Source of the DNA: Asparagopsis taxiformis
Lineage: Eukaryota; Rhodophyta; Florideophyceae; Bonnemaisoniales; Bonnemaisoniaceae
Assembly: GCA_030407315.1 (NCBI GenBank)
Contig: JALQPE010002871.1
Location: 1-17,375, forward strand
Length of the DNA stretch: 17,375 nt
Direction of reading: 5' to 3'
Shown: piece after piece, positions 10,140-17,375 of the stretch
Numbering within the stretch: the first letter of the stretch is position 1
Layout: each line of letters begins with the position of its first letter
Made by a program: the position numbers and the translations under genes
The notes under the pieces: generated by a model
Told to the model about the DNA's origin: nothing
The model's input: only the letters and a program-made list of their open reading frames with translations
Databases searched by the model: none

Positions 10140-10388
10140 TCAGAACACATTCGTATAACCACATTTGGAGAACCTGAGCCCAGAGCTATCGGTTTTGGCG
10201 GGAGCTAAGCCATATCTCATATAATCAGTAACTACTTCCCGCCAGCTGAGTGGTGGAACCCCTGCTATTTCTACCAACGAGACATACGGGGTGTCAACTC
10301 GGCAATCGTATATGATTTGGGTGCTAAATTTATTCAAGAGACGAATGGGCTTCGAAAAGGAGCCCAACAACGTCTTCTTGTGATCCAT
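10140..10388 (-). CDS. Small unrecognised open frame, 82 residues
   Basis: An ATG-started frame lies next to the glycine-rich repeats. Its first residues (MDHKKTLLGS) resemble the MDEKKSMLRC and MDEKKNMFRS segments encoded in the repeats at 10410-10676, so it may be the diverged 3' portion of one glycine-rich protein gene now broken into several frames. I see no known domain, signal peptide or membrane span. It could equally be non-coding. Confidence 0.2.
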   Translation of the reverse strand: MDHKKTLLGSFSKPIRLLNKFSTQIIYDCRVDTPYVSLVEIAGVPPLSWREVVTDYMRYGLAPAKTDSSGLRFSKCGYTNVF

Positions 10389-10409
10389 GGGTATAGGACT
10401 ACTCTATTC

Positions 10410-10724
10410 TTCTCCAGGCTTCCACCATAGCCTCCTCCACCACCTCCGTTAATGGATCGAATATCCGAACCGCACCTCAACATGCTTTTCTTCTCATCCA
10501 TGGGTACTGACATCTGCGAGATGTGAGTCACATGTTCTCCAGGCTTCCACCATAGCCTCCTCCACCACCTCCGTTAATGGAACGAATATCCGAACCGGAC
10601 CTGAACATGTTTTTCTTCTCATCCATGGGTACTGACATCTCACATGTTCAACATGTGAGATGTCAGTACCGGACAGTTCTCCAGGCTTCCTCCGTAGCCA
10701 CCTCCTCCACCTCCGTCTGTGGGA
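10410..10724 (-). repeat. Three direct repeats encoding glycine-rich peptide on the minus strand
   Basis: Copies begin (TTCTCCAGGCTTCC) at 10410, 10535 and 10677, so the periods are 125 and 142 bp; the third copy is truncated. Read on the minus strand, each encodes (T/I)(D/N)GGGGGGYGGSLE, and the two full copies add MDEKK(S/N)M(L/F)R(C/S)GSDIRSIN. The peptide is conserved while the periods are not multiples of three, so the copies no longer share a frame. This looks like a duplicated exon or fragment of a glycine-rich structural protein gene; no intact gene remains. Confidence 0.7.
10628..10670. repeat. Perfect 43-nt palindrome
   Basis: Arms 10628-10648 and 10650-10670 (21 bp each, beginning GGTACTGACATCTC) are exact reverse complements around a single C at 10649. 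It lies in the linker of the second glycine-rich repeat. The matching linker of the first copy has only short imperfect dyads, so the palindrome arose after duplication, perhaps by template switching. Confidence 0.9.
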
Positions 10725-11249
10725 ATCAACACAACATCACCACTGCGTCTTACCTCACATCCACATCTCTCCGGGATGAAAACGGACGGACGACATAGGG
10801 TTTGTAGACGTTTAGAATCTTGTTAGAAAAAAGTAAACGAAAGAGAAGTTCTCTTTCATTGAATGATATCTCGTCCCTGTCGCAATATGTTCCATTTTCA
10901 TTTTCTCGGGTTGCACACCCATCATGGGTGATCAAGGCCTGGATCGAACCCTCCGAGGGTCTTCGATGGATAGGACAGATAGTGGAAGGCTTTTAAGCCT
11001 GTGACCAAGCGGCTATTGATTGGTTGGAGGAAGGAAATTACAGAGGAAATATAGCTGAGTACGGTGCTCGCAATAGCTGTTAGGTTAAAGTCAAATATGT
11101 TTTTCGATTATTTTTCGTACGGAAATGCTTTGGAAAAGACGATGCTTTATCGTTCTCTTGGAGGGAGTCCGTTGCATTGCACTCAATTCGAGAGCATCGT
11201 CATGAAGGAGAGGATTCTTTCTGCTTGTTAGAATCGGTTTAGAGGAGAT
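10725..11249. other. Non-coding stretch between repeat blocks
   Basis: No gene is supported. It contains GGATCGAACCCTCC at 10942-10955, which resembles a reversed tRNA T-loop but is not part of a foldable tRNA. Otherwise I see nothing. Confidence 0.35.
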
Positions 11250-12075
11250 AGCTAATGCATTACTGGCCAGCCCAGAACTTGTAGAATTTCGGGCAGGAAA
11301 AATATTGCAAAAAACATCGATTTCGGCGGTCGATTGTGCCGTACGGCACATCCCCATCTCAAAAACATGTTCACATGTGCATGTTTTTGAGAATAGCCCA
11401 AATTTTAATTCAAATCAAGGTGTCTAATTTGGCCAGAACGGCCCCAGGCACCGGCCGCCGCCCCGAGTAGGGTTGTCACTGGCTTCTGTAAGCACTAACT
11501 GTAAGGCTAAATGGCGTCTGACGAAGGGTCAATTTCAGGCTCAATACGCCAGGGACAGGTCTTGGTCCTTGTTCCATCATGGTCCCGCCTCACTCTCTCA
11601 CGACCAACCTCAAATGGACGTCCGGTGGATGTCCAGCTCAGATGCATTGCTGGCCAGCCCAGAAATTCTACAGTTTCGGGCACAAAAAATATTGCAAAAA
11701 ACATCGATTTCGGCGGTCGATTGTGCCGTACGGCACACCCCCATCTCAAAAACATGTTCACATGTGCATGTTTTTGAGAATAGCCCAAATTTTAATTCAA
11801 ATCAGGGTGTCTTAATTTGGCCAGAACGGCCCCAGGAACCGGCCGCCGCCCCGAGTGGGGTTGTCTCTGGCTTCTGTAAGCACTAACTGTAAGCCAAAAT
11901 CTCGTCTCACGACGGGTCGATTTCAGGCTCAACACGTCAGGGACAGGTCTTGGTCCTTGTTCCATCATGGTCCCGCCTCACTGTCTCACGACCAACCTCA
12001 AATGGACGTCCGGTGGATGTCCAGCTCGATTGCACTGCTGGCTAGCCCAGAAATTCTAAAATTTCCGAAAAATCA
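11250..12075 (+). repeat. Tandem array, ~388-bp period, made of the inverted-repeat sequence plus a spacer
   Basis: The ATGCATT(A/G)CTGGCCAGCCC block occurs at 11252 and 11641, and a diverged version at 12028, giving periods of 389 and 388. The first two copies carry the full ~165-bp core with GTGCCGTACGGCAC (11336-11349, 11723-11736) and the hairpin (11358-11391, 11745-11778). The third stops after AAATTCTAAAATTTCC. Between cores is a ~225-bp spacer containing AATTTGGCCAGAACGGCC, a GC-rich block and GGTCTTGGTCCTTGTTCCAT. The spacer is absent outside the right end of the 4.16-kb unit, which helps define where that unit's end lies. Confidence 0.88.
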
Positions 12076-12137
12076 ATTTGGTGGCCCAGCATCTGCTGTG
12101 CCGAAAATTCCCGCAGTCACTTCTGATATACTATATC

Positions 12138-12157
12138 GTAGTAGTAGTAGTAGTAGT
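12138..12157. repeat. (GTA)n microsatellite
   Basis: Six and two-thirds perfect GTA units, just past the truncated third tandem copy. It is a short simple repeat with no sign of function. Confidence 0.9.
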
Positions 12158-12500
12158 CTAGACGTGTTTCGCACTTGTACGCATCAGGGAAGGCTGCACG
12201 GAAGGTTGAGAGTACGCTACTTGTGTACCGCGTCGTCTGAAATAGCGAGTAGTGTTTGTTGTATAGTTGTGGAGTATGCGTCTAGTGGTTTGTAAAGCTT
12301 GCAGAACGGGATAGGGATGTGGGTGGCCCTATTTTATGAATACATGAGTACCAATATTCAAGGGTGACAAAGCGGAAAGTCATAGGCTCGTACATGTTTG
12401 AGATTGCATAGTGGAGAAAATATTTACATCGAAATTTACATGGAGCTGATGGAGGTATTGAGGATGAGGTATGAGAGGAATAAATTCTTCTGTGGTATGA

Positions 12501-12992
12501 AGATGTGTTCTGTGGGGGGATGGAATCTTGGGATGGTACAGGGGGAGGTGGAAATGTACGGAGTGCGGGTTTAGAATGGAGTGTGATTCGGAGAGGAGTG
12601 CCGACAAGCATATTATGGGGATTGGGGAGACGCTGCGGGGTGTTGGGGTAGTGAGGGCGGAGGAGGTGTTTAGGTGGGACCGTAGGAGGGTGCGGTTGAA
12701 GGCGCCGAGAGGAGGGGGTTTTAGGAAAGTGAGGAGAAAGAAGGGGAGGGTGGCGTCTGTTCTGGCTGTGGTGAGTGGGGATGTGATGGAGAAGAAGGGG
12801 TTATTGTACTTGGGGAGGGAGGGGAGTGGGAGGAAGGGTGCGAAGTGGGGGGTTGATATGTGTTTCAGAGCGGGGAGGTTTCTGGGGAGACGGCGGGGGA
12901 GCGGGAGCGTGGGCCGGTGGTGGTGGTGTATACGGTATCGAAGATGCGGATGGCGTGGGGGCATGGAGCAGCTGAGGGAGGGAGGGGTGTAG
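12501..12992 (+). CDS. Possible zinc-finger-like open frame in G-rich DNA
   Basis: This frame is open from 12501 to a TAG at 12990 but has no ATG near its start (TTG at 12528), so it would be an exon or a remnant. It encodes WKCTECGFRMECDSERSADK, a CxxC followed by a further Cys and a His, suggestive of a metal-binding knuckle, then a basic region (FRKVRRKKGR) and a stretch ending EKKGLLYLGREG. The whole region is so purine-rich on this strand that long open frames arise easily on both strands; the Ser/Pro-rich minus-strand frame (13138-12380) is probably its shadow. Coding status is uncertain. Confidence 0.3.
   Translation, partial: RCVLWGDGILGWYRGRWKCTECGFRMECDSERSADKHIMGIGETLRGVGVVRAEEVFRWDRRRVRLKAPRGGGFRKVRRKKGRVASVLAVVSGDVMEKKGLLYLGREGSGRKGAKWGVDMCFRAGRFLGRRRGSGSVGRWWWCIRYRRCGWRGGMEQLREGGV
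12812..12830 (+). other. G-quadruplex motif
   Basis: Four G-runs (GGGG, GGG, GGGG, GGG) are separated by loops of 1, 1 and 3 bases, fitting the canonical G3+N1-7 pattern. Another cluster with loops up to 7 lies at about 12893-12925. These follow from the region's G-richness; a regulatory role is not shown. Confidence 0.6.
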
Positions 12993-13430
12993 CAGGTCGG
13001 GTACGGGATGGGGAGTGAGAGGTTTTGGAAGAGTAAGCTGCAGGGGAAGTTTGTGTAGAGGGCGAAGGAGAGGGGTTGAAGGTAGAGGAGAGAGGGTATT
13101 GAAGAACAATACGTTTCAAAGGTGATGGGGAAGACCATGGTCGAGGAGATAGGGGTGTTTTTGCCCTATTCTGAGGTATTATGAGGACTGGTTATACGAA
13201 ATCTGTACGGTAGAGCAGAAAAGTAGGTATCATACCTCATTCCATATGGAATGGAGGTGTGCACCGTGGAAGCGGGGATAGGTAGCTGAAAATGCGTGCT
13301 AGAGTGGTATTGGGGGTGTTTGAGGTACAGTACGGGGGAGGTGAGCACCAACAGGAAGGGGGTGTGAGCGAGAGGATGAAAAAATTAAAGACGAAATTGG
13401 AGTCGACCGACAAGGAAAAATAGAGTGGTC
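12993..13430. other. Non-coding, purine-rich to mixed stretch
   Basis: The G-rich skew continues to about 13140 and then fades. I see no supported gene or named repeat. Confidence 0.35.
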
Positions 13431-13580
13431 GCCGTGATGGATGCGGACATCCATGTCGAGCACGGCGGCAGAAATTTCTGGGCTCGAAATTTTTGAATTT
13501 CTGAACCGGCGCCCGTCCTAGGTGGACATAGACATGGCGGAAGTCCTTCCCGAGGGGGACATCCGTGGTACTAGAAACAA

Positions 13581-13710
13581 TGGATGTCGCCCTAGTAATA
13601 CTAGACGTACTAGACCGCATGGACGTCCGGTTCTAGGCGGACATCCAAAAATACTGGAGAACATGGACGTCCGCCTAGTAATACTAGGTGTACTAGAGGT
13701 TGTGGACGTC
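13581..13710 (+). repeat. Dyad-rich tandem repeat with TGGAYGTC every 38/45 bp
   Basis: TGGATGTC or TGGACGTC occurs at 13581, 13619, 13664 and 13702 (spacings 38, 45, 38), an 83-bp higher-order unit present about one and a half times. Units contain the dyad CTAGTAATACTAG and mirrored GGACGTCC/GGACATCC elements. A diverged start may be visible back to about 13527. Confidence 0.7.
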
Positions 13711-13721
13711 CGCGTCCATTT

Positions 13722-13919
13722 CCGAGAACACAGACGAAGGCTTTCGGAACGAAGAAGCTGTCGCTGTTCGAAACTAAGTGGTACGGACCGTTTAAGGTCA
13801 TCCAATCTAGCCACCCCCGATACCTACTCGCCTCCGACCAAGCGAAGGTATCACGTCGCCCCATCCATGCGAGACGTCTACTTCTCTTCCGTAGGCGTCC
13901 ACAACATCTACTGCATTAA
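13722..13919 (+). pseudogene. LTR-retrotransposon integrase C-terminal fragment
   Basis: The frame reads RTQTKAFGTKKLSLFETKWY followed by GPFKVIQSSHPRYLLASDQA, then a basic tail to a TAA at 13917. The W-x-GPFKV block followed by a Tyr-Leu strand is the small beta-barrel that ends integrases of Gypsy-type polyproteins. No protease, reverse transcriptase, RNase H or integrase core is present upstream; the fragment abuts the dyad-rich repeats. It is a short relic, so the superfamily assignment is tentative. Confidence 0.6.
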
Positions 13920-14084
13920 GTTTCCATTAGGGAAACCCTTCGTTTGCACACTCCCTTTTATGCATAATCCCTTTTAATCATTCAACCCTTGTCTACGCAT
14001 TCATTTCAATTCTAGATCTCTCTACCCATTACTAGCTAGTCTACTCAATACGATTCATTTCCTTCTCTATCAAATCGTTCTGTG

Positions 14085-14375
14085 CTAAGACAACCCCTCA
14101 CCGTCGATCTTCGCTTTGCGAACCTTCTCGCGCTTCCTCATGCGCTGTCGCTTAGCGCGCTTCTCCTCTGGATTCGAACCCTCCCGTTGGACGCGTCGAA
14201 GATCATTGAAGGAGGAGAAATCCGACGACTTACTGGTGCTACAACATAAAAAGAATGCCCGAGGCTCTAGACTCATCACAAAGGCTTCAGAGGAGTCGTA
14301 GATGAGACCAGGCCAGGTACGAGAGTCGATACATATGGCGTGTTTCAGGCCATCTCGACTCCAAACCTGCACCAC
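14085..14375 (-). CDS. Possible small basic open frame
   Basis: The frame starts with GTG, has no recognised domain, and ends in a strongly basic tail (EEKRAKRQRMRKREKVRKAK). It could be a gene fragment or exon. A good splice-donor-like GTAAGT lies within it on this strand. Evidence is composition only. Confidence 0.2.
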   Translation of the reverse strand: MVQVWSRDGLKHAICIDSRTWPGLIYDSSEAFVMSLEPRAFFLCCSTSKSSDFSSFNDLRRVQREGSNPEEKRAKRQRMRKREKVRKAKIDGEGLS

Positions 14376-14399
14376 GTATCACTACTGTGTCTGAAATCG

Positions 14400-15610
14400 G
14401 GCCTGGGGCAGTACTGTACGGCAGTAAAATTTACTGCCTGAGGCAGTAAAATTTAGTACTGTAAAAATATAAATTAATGCCCTACTTGCCGGCAGTACAG
14501 TGCACTGCCCGGAGGCAGTGGCCATGTGCTGCCGACGGCAGTAGAAAGTACTGCCTGGATGTATGAGGTGAGGCAGTGGTGGGAGGCAGTGATAGTTGCT
14601 GGATTTAGATTGTCTTTCTGGCAGTGATTTGTGCTACATTGGCCTGTAAAATAAAGTAGTATATTGTGCTGACTTGGGCAGCACGGGGAGGGAGTAAAAT
14701 ATGCTGTCCAGGAATATGGCCCACGGCAGTACTATTTGGTGGCGTGGGATGCACCGTGTGGCAGTAGAAGCTAGTGTTTCCGGCAGCGTGCTGTGCTGGC
14801 TGCGGGCCCGAATGACGGCAGCACATTTTGCTATATTTAGGTAGTGCCCCGATGTACTGTATGATACTGCCTGCAGGTCATGGCAGAGGCAGAGAAATGT
14901 ACTGTATTCTATTATTGGACAAAGCAGTAATTTCTGCTGCTGTGTGGTGCTGCTTTTTTTTGTACTTACAGGTAGTGACAAGTCTATGTTCTGACAGTAG
15001 AGTAATGCAGTGGAATATGATGACAGCAGACATGCTTCGAGGCTGTGTATTCTACTGCCTGTGGAAGCGAGTGGGGACAGTAAATTATGATGTCTGACGA
15101 AATGTGTGAAAGCAATGAAATGAGGTGCTGATAGTCTCTGGGAAAAGCTGCCTGATAGTACTGCTTTATGATACGAAAAGTGCTACCGTACCGTGCTACT
15201 TGACGTGGTGGAAAGTGCTGCCGTGCTCTACTACTTGCGTATGTGTAAAATCACTGCCACGCTGTACTGCTCCAGGATATGTGAATTGCTGCCCCACAGC
15301 ACTACAAAAAGTAGTAGATTTTGATGTATTATAGAGCTGTCCAGATCAGCGTAAAGTACTGTCTGATAGTGTTGTACTCGACAGGGGCATAGGACAGTAC
15401 CAGTTACTGCCTGTGGCAGTGCAGTGTACTACCTGGAAGTGCTACCTGTGGCAGTACATTTCACTACCTGGAACTAGTGCTTGAGACAGTACAATTTACT
15501 GATGGGAAGTCTATACTGAACCAGTAAATTGTAGTGCCTGGCGGTACTGACTCGGACAGAACGGGAAAGTAGTAGAATATGATGCCTAGGGTAATACTTT
15601 CTAGTGCCTA
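14400..15610. repeat. Degenerate array of a 19-bp near-palindrome (GGCAGTA-N5-TACTGCC)
   Basis: The clearest unit is GGCAGTAAAATTTACTGCC (14420-14438), a perfect odd-centred palindrome. Related units start at 14442, 14491, 14514, 14537, 15393, 15415, 15450, 15485 and 15520. Spacings are about 22-23 bp on the left, and exactly 35 bp for the last three steps. Many half-sites (GGCAGT, TACTGC, AGTGCTACC) fill the middle. Because the unit is dyad-symmetric it has no orientation. It could be an old minisatellite, the subterminal transposase-binding repeats of a DNA transposon, or a protein-binding array. No credible gene lies inside. Confidence 0.75.
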
Positions 15611-16081
15611 CAATTGATGTTCAGGACGATAGAATGAGGTGGAAATGCCATTCCAGCCGCATGTTCAGGCATCTGGCTACGAAATGTCGGGCAGAATGGA
15701 GTATCTCTCTCGGTGGTCTTCATAGAAGTGTATAGGGATAACCAAGTGTGATCTAAAAGGATGTCAGAATTTTTATGTAGCAAGGACAACGATGCCTGAA
15801 GGATTGTTTCAGTTCTATCATTAGACTAGACTACTCATAAAATCGAACTATCGTATCTAAATCTTACTATCTCTACAACCAGGACTATTGTGCAAGCAAA
15901 TCGAGTTCCTCGCTGTTTCAAAACTACATGTGATGTTCAGACAGGAGGGAAATAAACACCATTACAGATGATTTGCAACAGGCTAGCAATCGGATATAGA
16001 AAAGTATTGTAAAGGATGAGAAGAACATGAGTATGAATGGAATGAACAAACTTACCATCATTGAACTATTTTTGCGTGCAA

Positions 16082-16151
16082 AGGTATTGGTTGTAGGTTG
16101 GAATGACGAAAGCTTGCAAGCTTTCGTCATTCCAACCTATAACCAATACCT
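16082..16151. repeat. 70-nt palindrome with one mismatch and no spacer
   Basis: Arms 16082-16116 and 16117-16151 (35 bp each) are reverse complements except for one base pair. The centre is AAGCTTGCAAGCTT. It can extrude as a cruciform. No gene flanks it closely. Confidence 0.92.
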
Positions 16152-16382
16152 ATGCCAGAATCATTTGCAATCAATAGACTAGAATAGGATCAGCGAAGAA
16201 CGATATTTATGGTTAGTGCACTATCTTTCATGGAAGCATGTGGAAAGAAATGAGAGAGGGGAAGATACCTACTCGACAACGTACCAGCCTTACCTGTCAT
16301 CTTCATGATAACCGGATGATGAAATGGTCCTATACGTCGCGCATCAACAGCCTTAAATAGACAGCTCATCCACTCATAATGA

Positions 16383-16481
16383 CCTCGTCGTAACTGGAAG
16401 GCAGATGATTTGGCAGACGATGATGTGGCAGATGATTTGGCAGCGGATGATCTGTCAAATTTTCTGGACGTGATAAATTAG
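16383..16481 (+). CDS. Short acidic open frame, possible terminal exon or repeat
   Basis: Thirty-two codons after an upstream TGA encode NWKADDLADDDVADDLAADD and then LSNFLDVIN before a TAG. The DNA is an imperfect repeat of GGCAGATGATTT. It could be the last exon of a spliced acidic protein, or just a small minisatellite that happens to be open. It has no start codon. Confidence 0.2.
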   Translation, partial: PRRNWKADDLADDDVADDLAADDLSNFLDVIN

Positions 16482-16985
16482 CAGAAATAGAAATCATGCC
16501 CCTACGCAATGTCAAACCAACCTAAAAGTCTTGGTATTGATGTTTAGCTGCATACTGAAGGAGAAACATCGAATAAATGCTGTAAATTAGAGTAGTAGAC
16601 AATCCGAAAGAGAATTGCAACCGTGTTCTCATCTATATATAGTTTATTACCATAACAAGATTACTATTGAGGCCTATTATACCATGTACTGAAGCTAAAT
16701 TGTAAATGATTCGTGTATTTCATTCAGAAAAGGAAGCAGGAATCGTTGGAGGCATTAAGATCGCTGAAGAACCCAACATGGGAAATCAAGTCACCTGTTC
16801 CTTGAGTTAGGTAGGACACTAGTCAGTGTGAAGTTTTCCATAAGATGTAACGGTAAGAAAATATAGGTACTATAAACTATTACAGTGGCCTGGTTAAAAA
16901 GAGACGGATACCATCTTATTAGTTGCCTACTAGTTGACATTAATCCACAATTTGTGCAAGGTTCTCTCGAATCCAAAGAGAAGAG

Positions 16986-17375
16986 ATGAAACGAACAGCT
17001 GTTCGGAAGAAAGGTACACCTCGAAGAACCCGGAGAAGGTTTGAACCATTGCCAATCCCATACGAAAGTGGGACAAGGCACGAAAATGGGGAAACCCCGC
17101 TAGTTTCGAACGAAACATTCGAGGTTCACGCCGATATACCGGACGAAAACGTCGGAAAAGCATTTCCTGAAGACGAAAATATTTCTAGTGGCAATGGAGA
17201 AGAGCACATTGCATTTTTTGAGGCTGGAAAAGTTACGAGAGAACAAGAAACGATAGGCTCTGAGGAAAGCTCGGCCGAGAGCTGTGATGACCACGACGGA
17301 GAAGAGGCAGCGAAAGATGACCGCGGACTTGTGGATAAACTGCTGACCTGGCCAGTATTCTCTGCAATAATATTT
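16986..17375 (+). CDS. 5' part of an unrecognised gene running off the window
   Basis: The ATG at 16986 is the first in a frame that is open back to a TAA at 16941, and stays open for 130 codons to the last base. The first ~20 residues are highly basic (MKRTAVRKKGTPRRTRRRF), like a nuclear localisation signal. The next ~100 are Glu/Asp/Ser-rich (IGSEESSAES, DDHDGEEAAK), ending in LVDKLLTWPVFSAIIF as a structured domain seems to begin. A basic head plus acidic low-complexity segment is common in nuclear proteins and in the N-termini of some transposases (for example PiggyBac-like), but no family-specific motif is visible before the window ends. Confidence 0.5.
   Translation, partial: MKRTAVRKKGTPRRTRRRFEPLPIPYESGTRHENGETPLVSNETFEVHADIPDENVGKAFPEDENISSGNGEEHIAFFEAGKVTREQETIGSEESSAESCDDHDGEEAAKDDRGLVDKLLTWPVFSAIIF

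Larger units (their letters stand above)
15611..16985. other. AT-rich mostly gene-free region
   Basis: No recognisable gene is present. It holds a near-perfect 70-nt palindrome (16082-16151) and a short acidic open frame (16383-16481), both listed separately. Otherwise I see nothing beyond scattered short open frames. Confidence 0.4.

Noticed and set aside
9930..10208. Protein encoded by the inverted-repeat sequence (also at 11473-11886 and others)
   Set aside because: Open frames occur in several frames and on both strands of the same repeat; their similarity between copies comes from the DNA being repeated, and the palindromes force symmetric peptides.
10935..10960. tRNA gene (minus strand) from a GGTTCGATCC-like T-loop
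   Set aside because: The T-stem does not pair and no convincing D-arm, anticodon arm or acceptor stem could be placed. It could be an eroded tRNA-derived repeat at most.
12380..13138. 252-residue minus-strand Pro/Ser/Leu-rich protein
   Set aside because: Low-complexity reading of pyrimidine-rich DNA, with no domain and several overlapping open frames; best treated as a shadow.
13522..13977. 151-residue plus-strand protein
   Set aside because: It runs through the dyad repeats in a different frame from the integrase-like sequence, which has the recognisable GPFKV block.
14160..14185. tRNA gene (minus strand) from GGGTTCGAATCC
   Set aside because: Flanking bases do not form the five-pair T-stem and no cloverleaf is visible around it.
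14400..15610. CRISPR-like array of spaced palindromic repeats
   Set aside because: Units are degenerate, spacing varies between about 22 and 49 bp with half-sites in between, and the context is eukaryotic with no cas genes.

Overview
This looks like nuclear DNA of a eukaryote in a repeat-rich, transposon-dense region. I see no bacterial gene packing, Shine-Dalgarno spacing or operons. The recognisable proteins are a Plavaka/CACTA-type DDE transposase, a DNA amino-methyltransferase joined to a SET domain, and a scrap of LTR-retrotransposon integrase. Intron-poor long reading frames of mixed base composition suggest a multicellular red alga (Chondrus/Gracilaria-like). This taxon call is an impression; a fungus or another protist is not excluded.

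Layout: (1) 1-5728 holds a decayed DNA transposon with two convergent genes: the transposase (+, 328-3367, three successive frames) and an unrecognised coiled-coil accessory protein (-, 5728-3445, also three frames), with tails 77 bp apart. (2) 5957-10117 is a unit bounded by ~190-210 bp inverted repeats that carry conserved internal palindromes. Its only gene (-, 9583-6387, one frame change) encodes a beta-class DPPY DNA methyltransferase fused to a C-terminal SET domain, with an acidic insert between the methyltransferase motifs. Two back-to-back perfect palindromes lie upstream of the gene. (3) 10140-12075 holds glycine-rich coding-like tandem repeats with a perfect 43-nt palindrome, then a 388-bp-period tandem array built from the same repeat that bounds unit (2). 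(4) 12500-13140 is strongly G-rich on the + strand, with a zinc-finger-like open frame and G-quadruplex motifs. (5) 13430-13920 has dyad-rich short repeats next to an integrase C-terminal fragment. (6) 14400-15610 is a degenerate array of a 19-bp near-palindrome (GGCAGTA...TACTGCC). (7) 15611-17375 is AT-rich and mostly gene-free, with a 70-nt near-perfect palindrome at 16082-16151 and the 5' part of a new open frame (from 16986) running off the end.

The most interesting object is the methyltransferase-SET gene inside its inverted-repeat frame. It is a single predicted protein able in principle to modify both DNA and a lysine on chromatin, carried by what looks like a mobile unit whose end sequence is repeated nearby. 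All five frame changes in the three recognisable genes go in the same direction (-1), which also needs an explanation.
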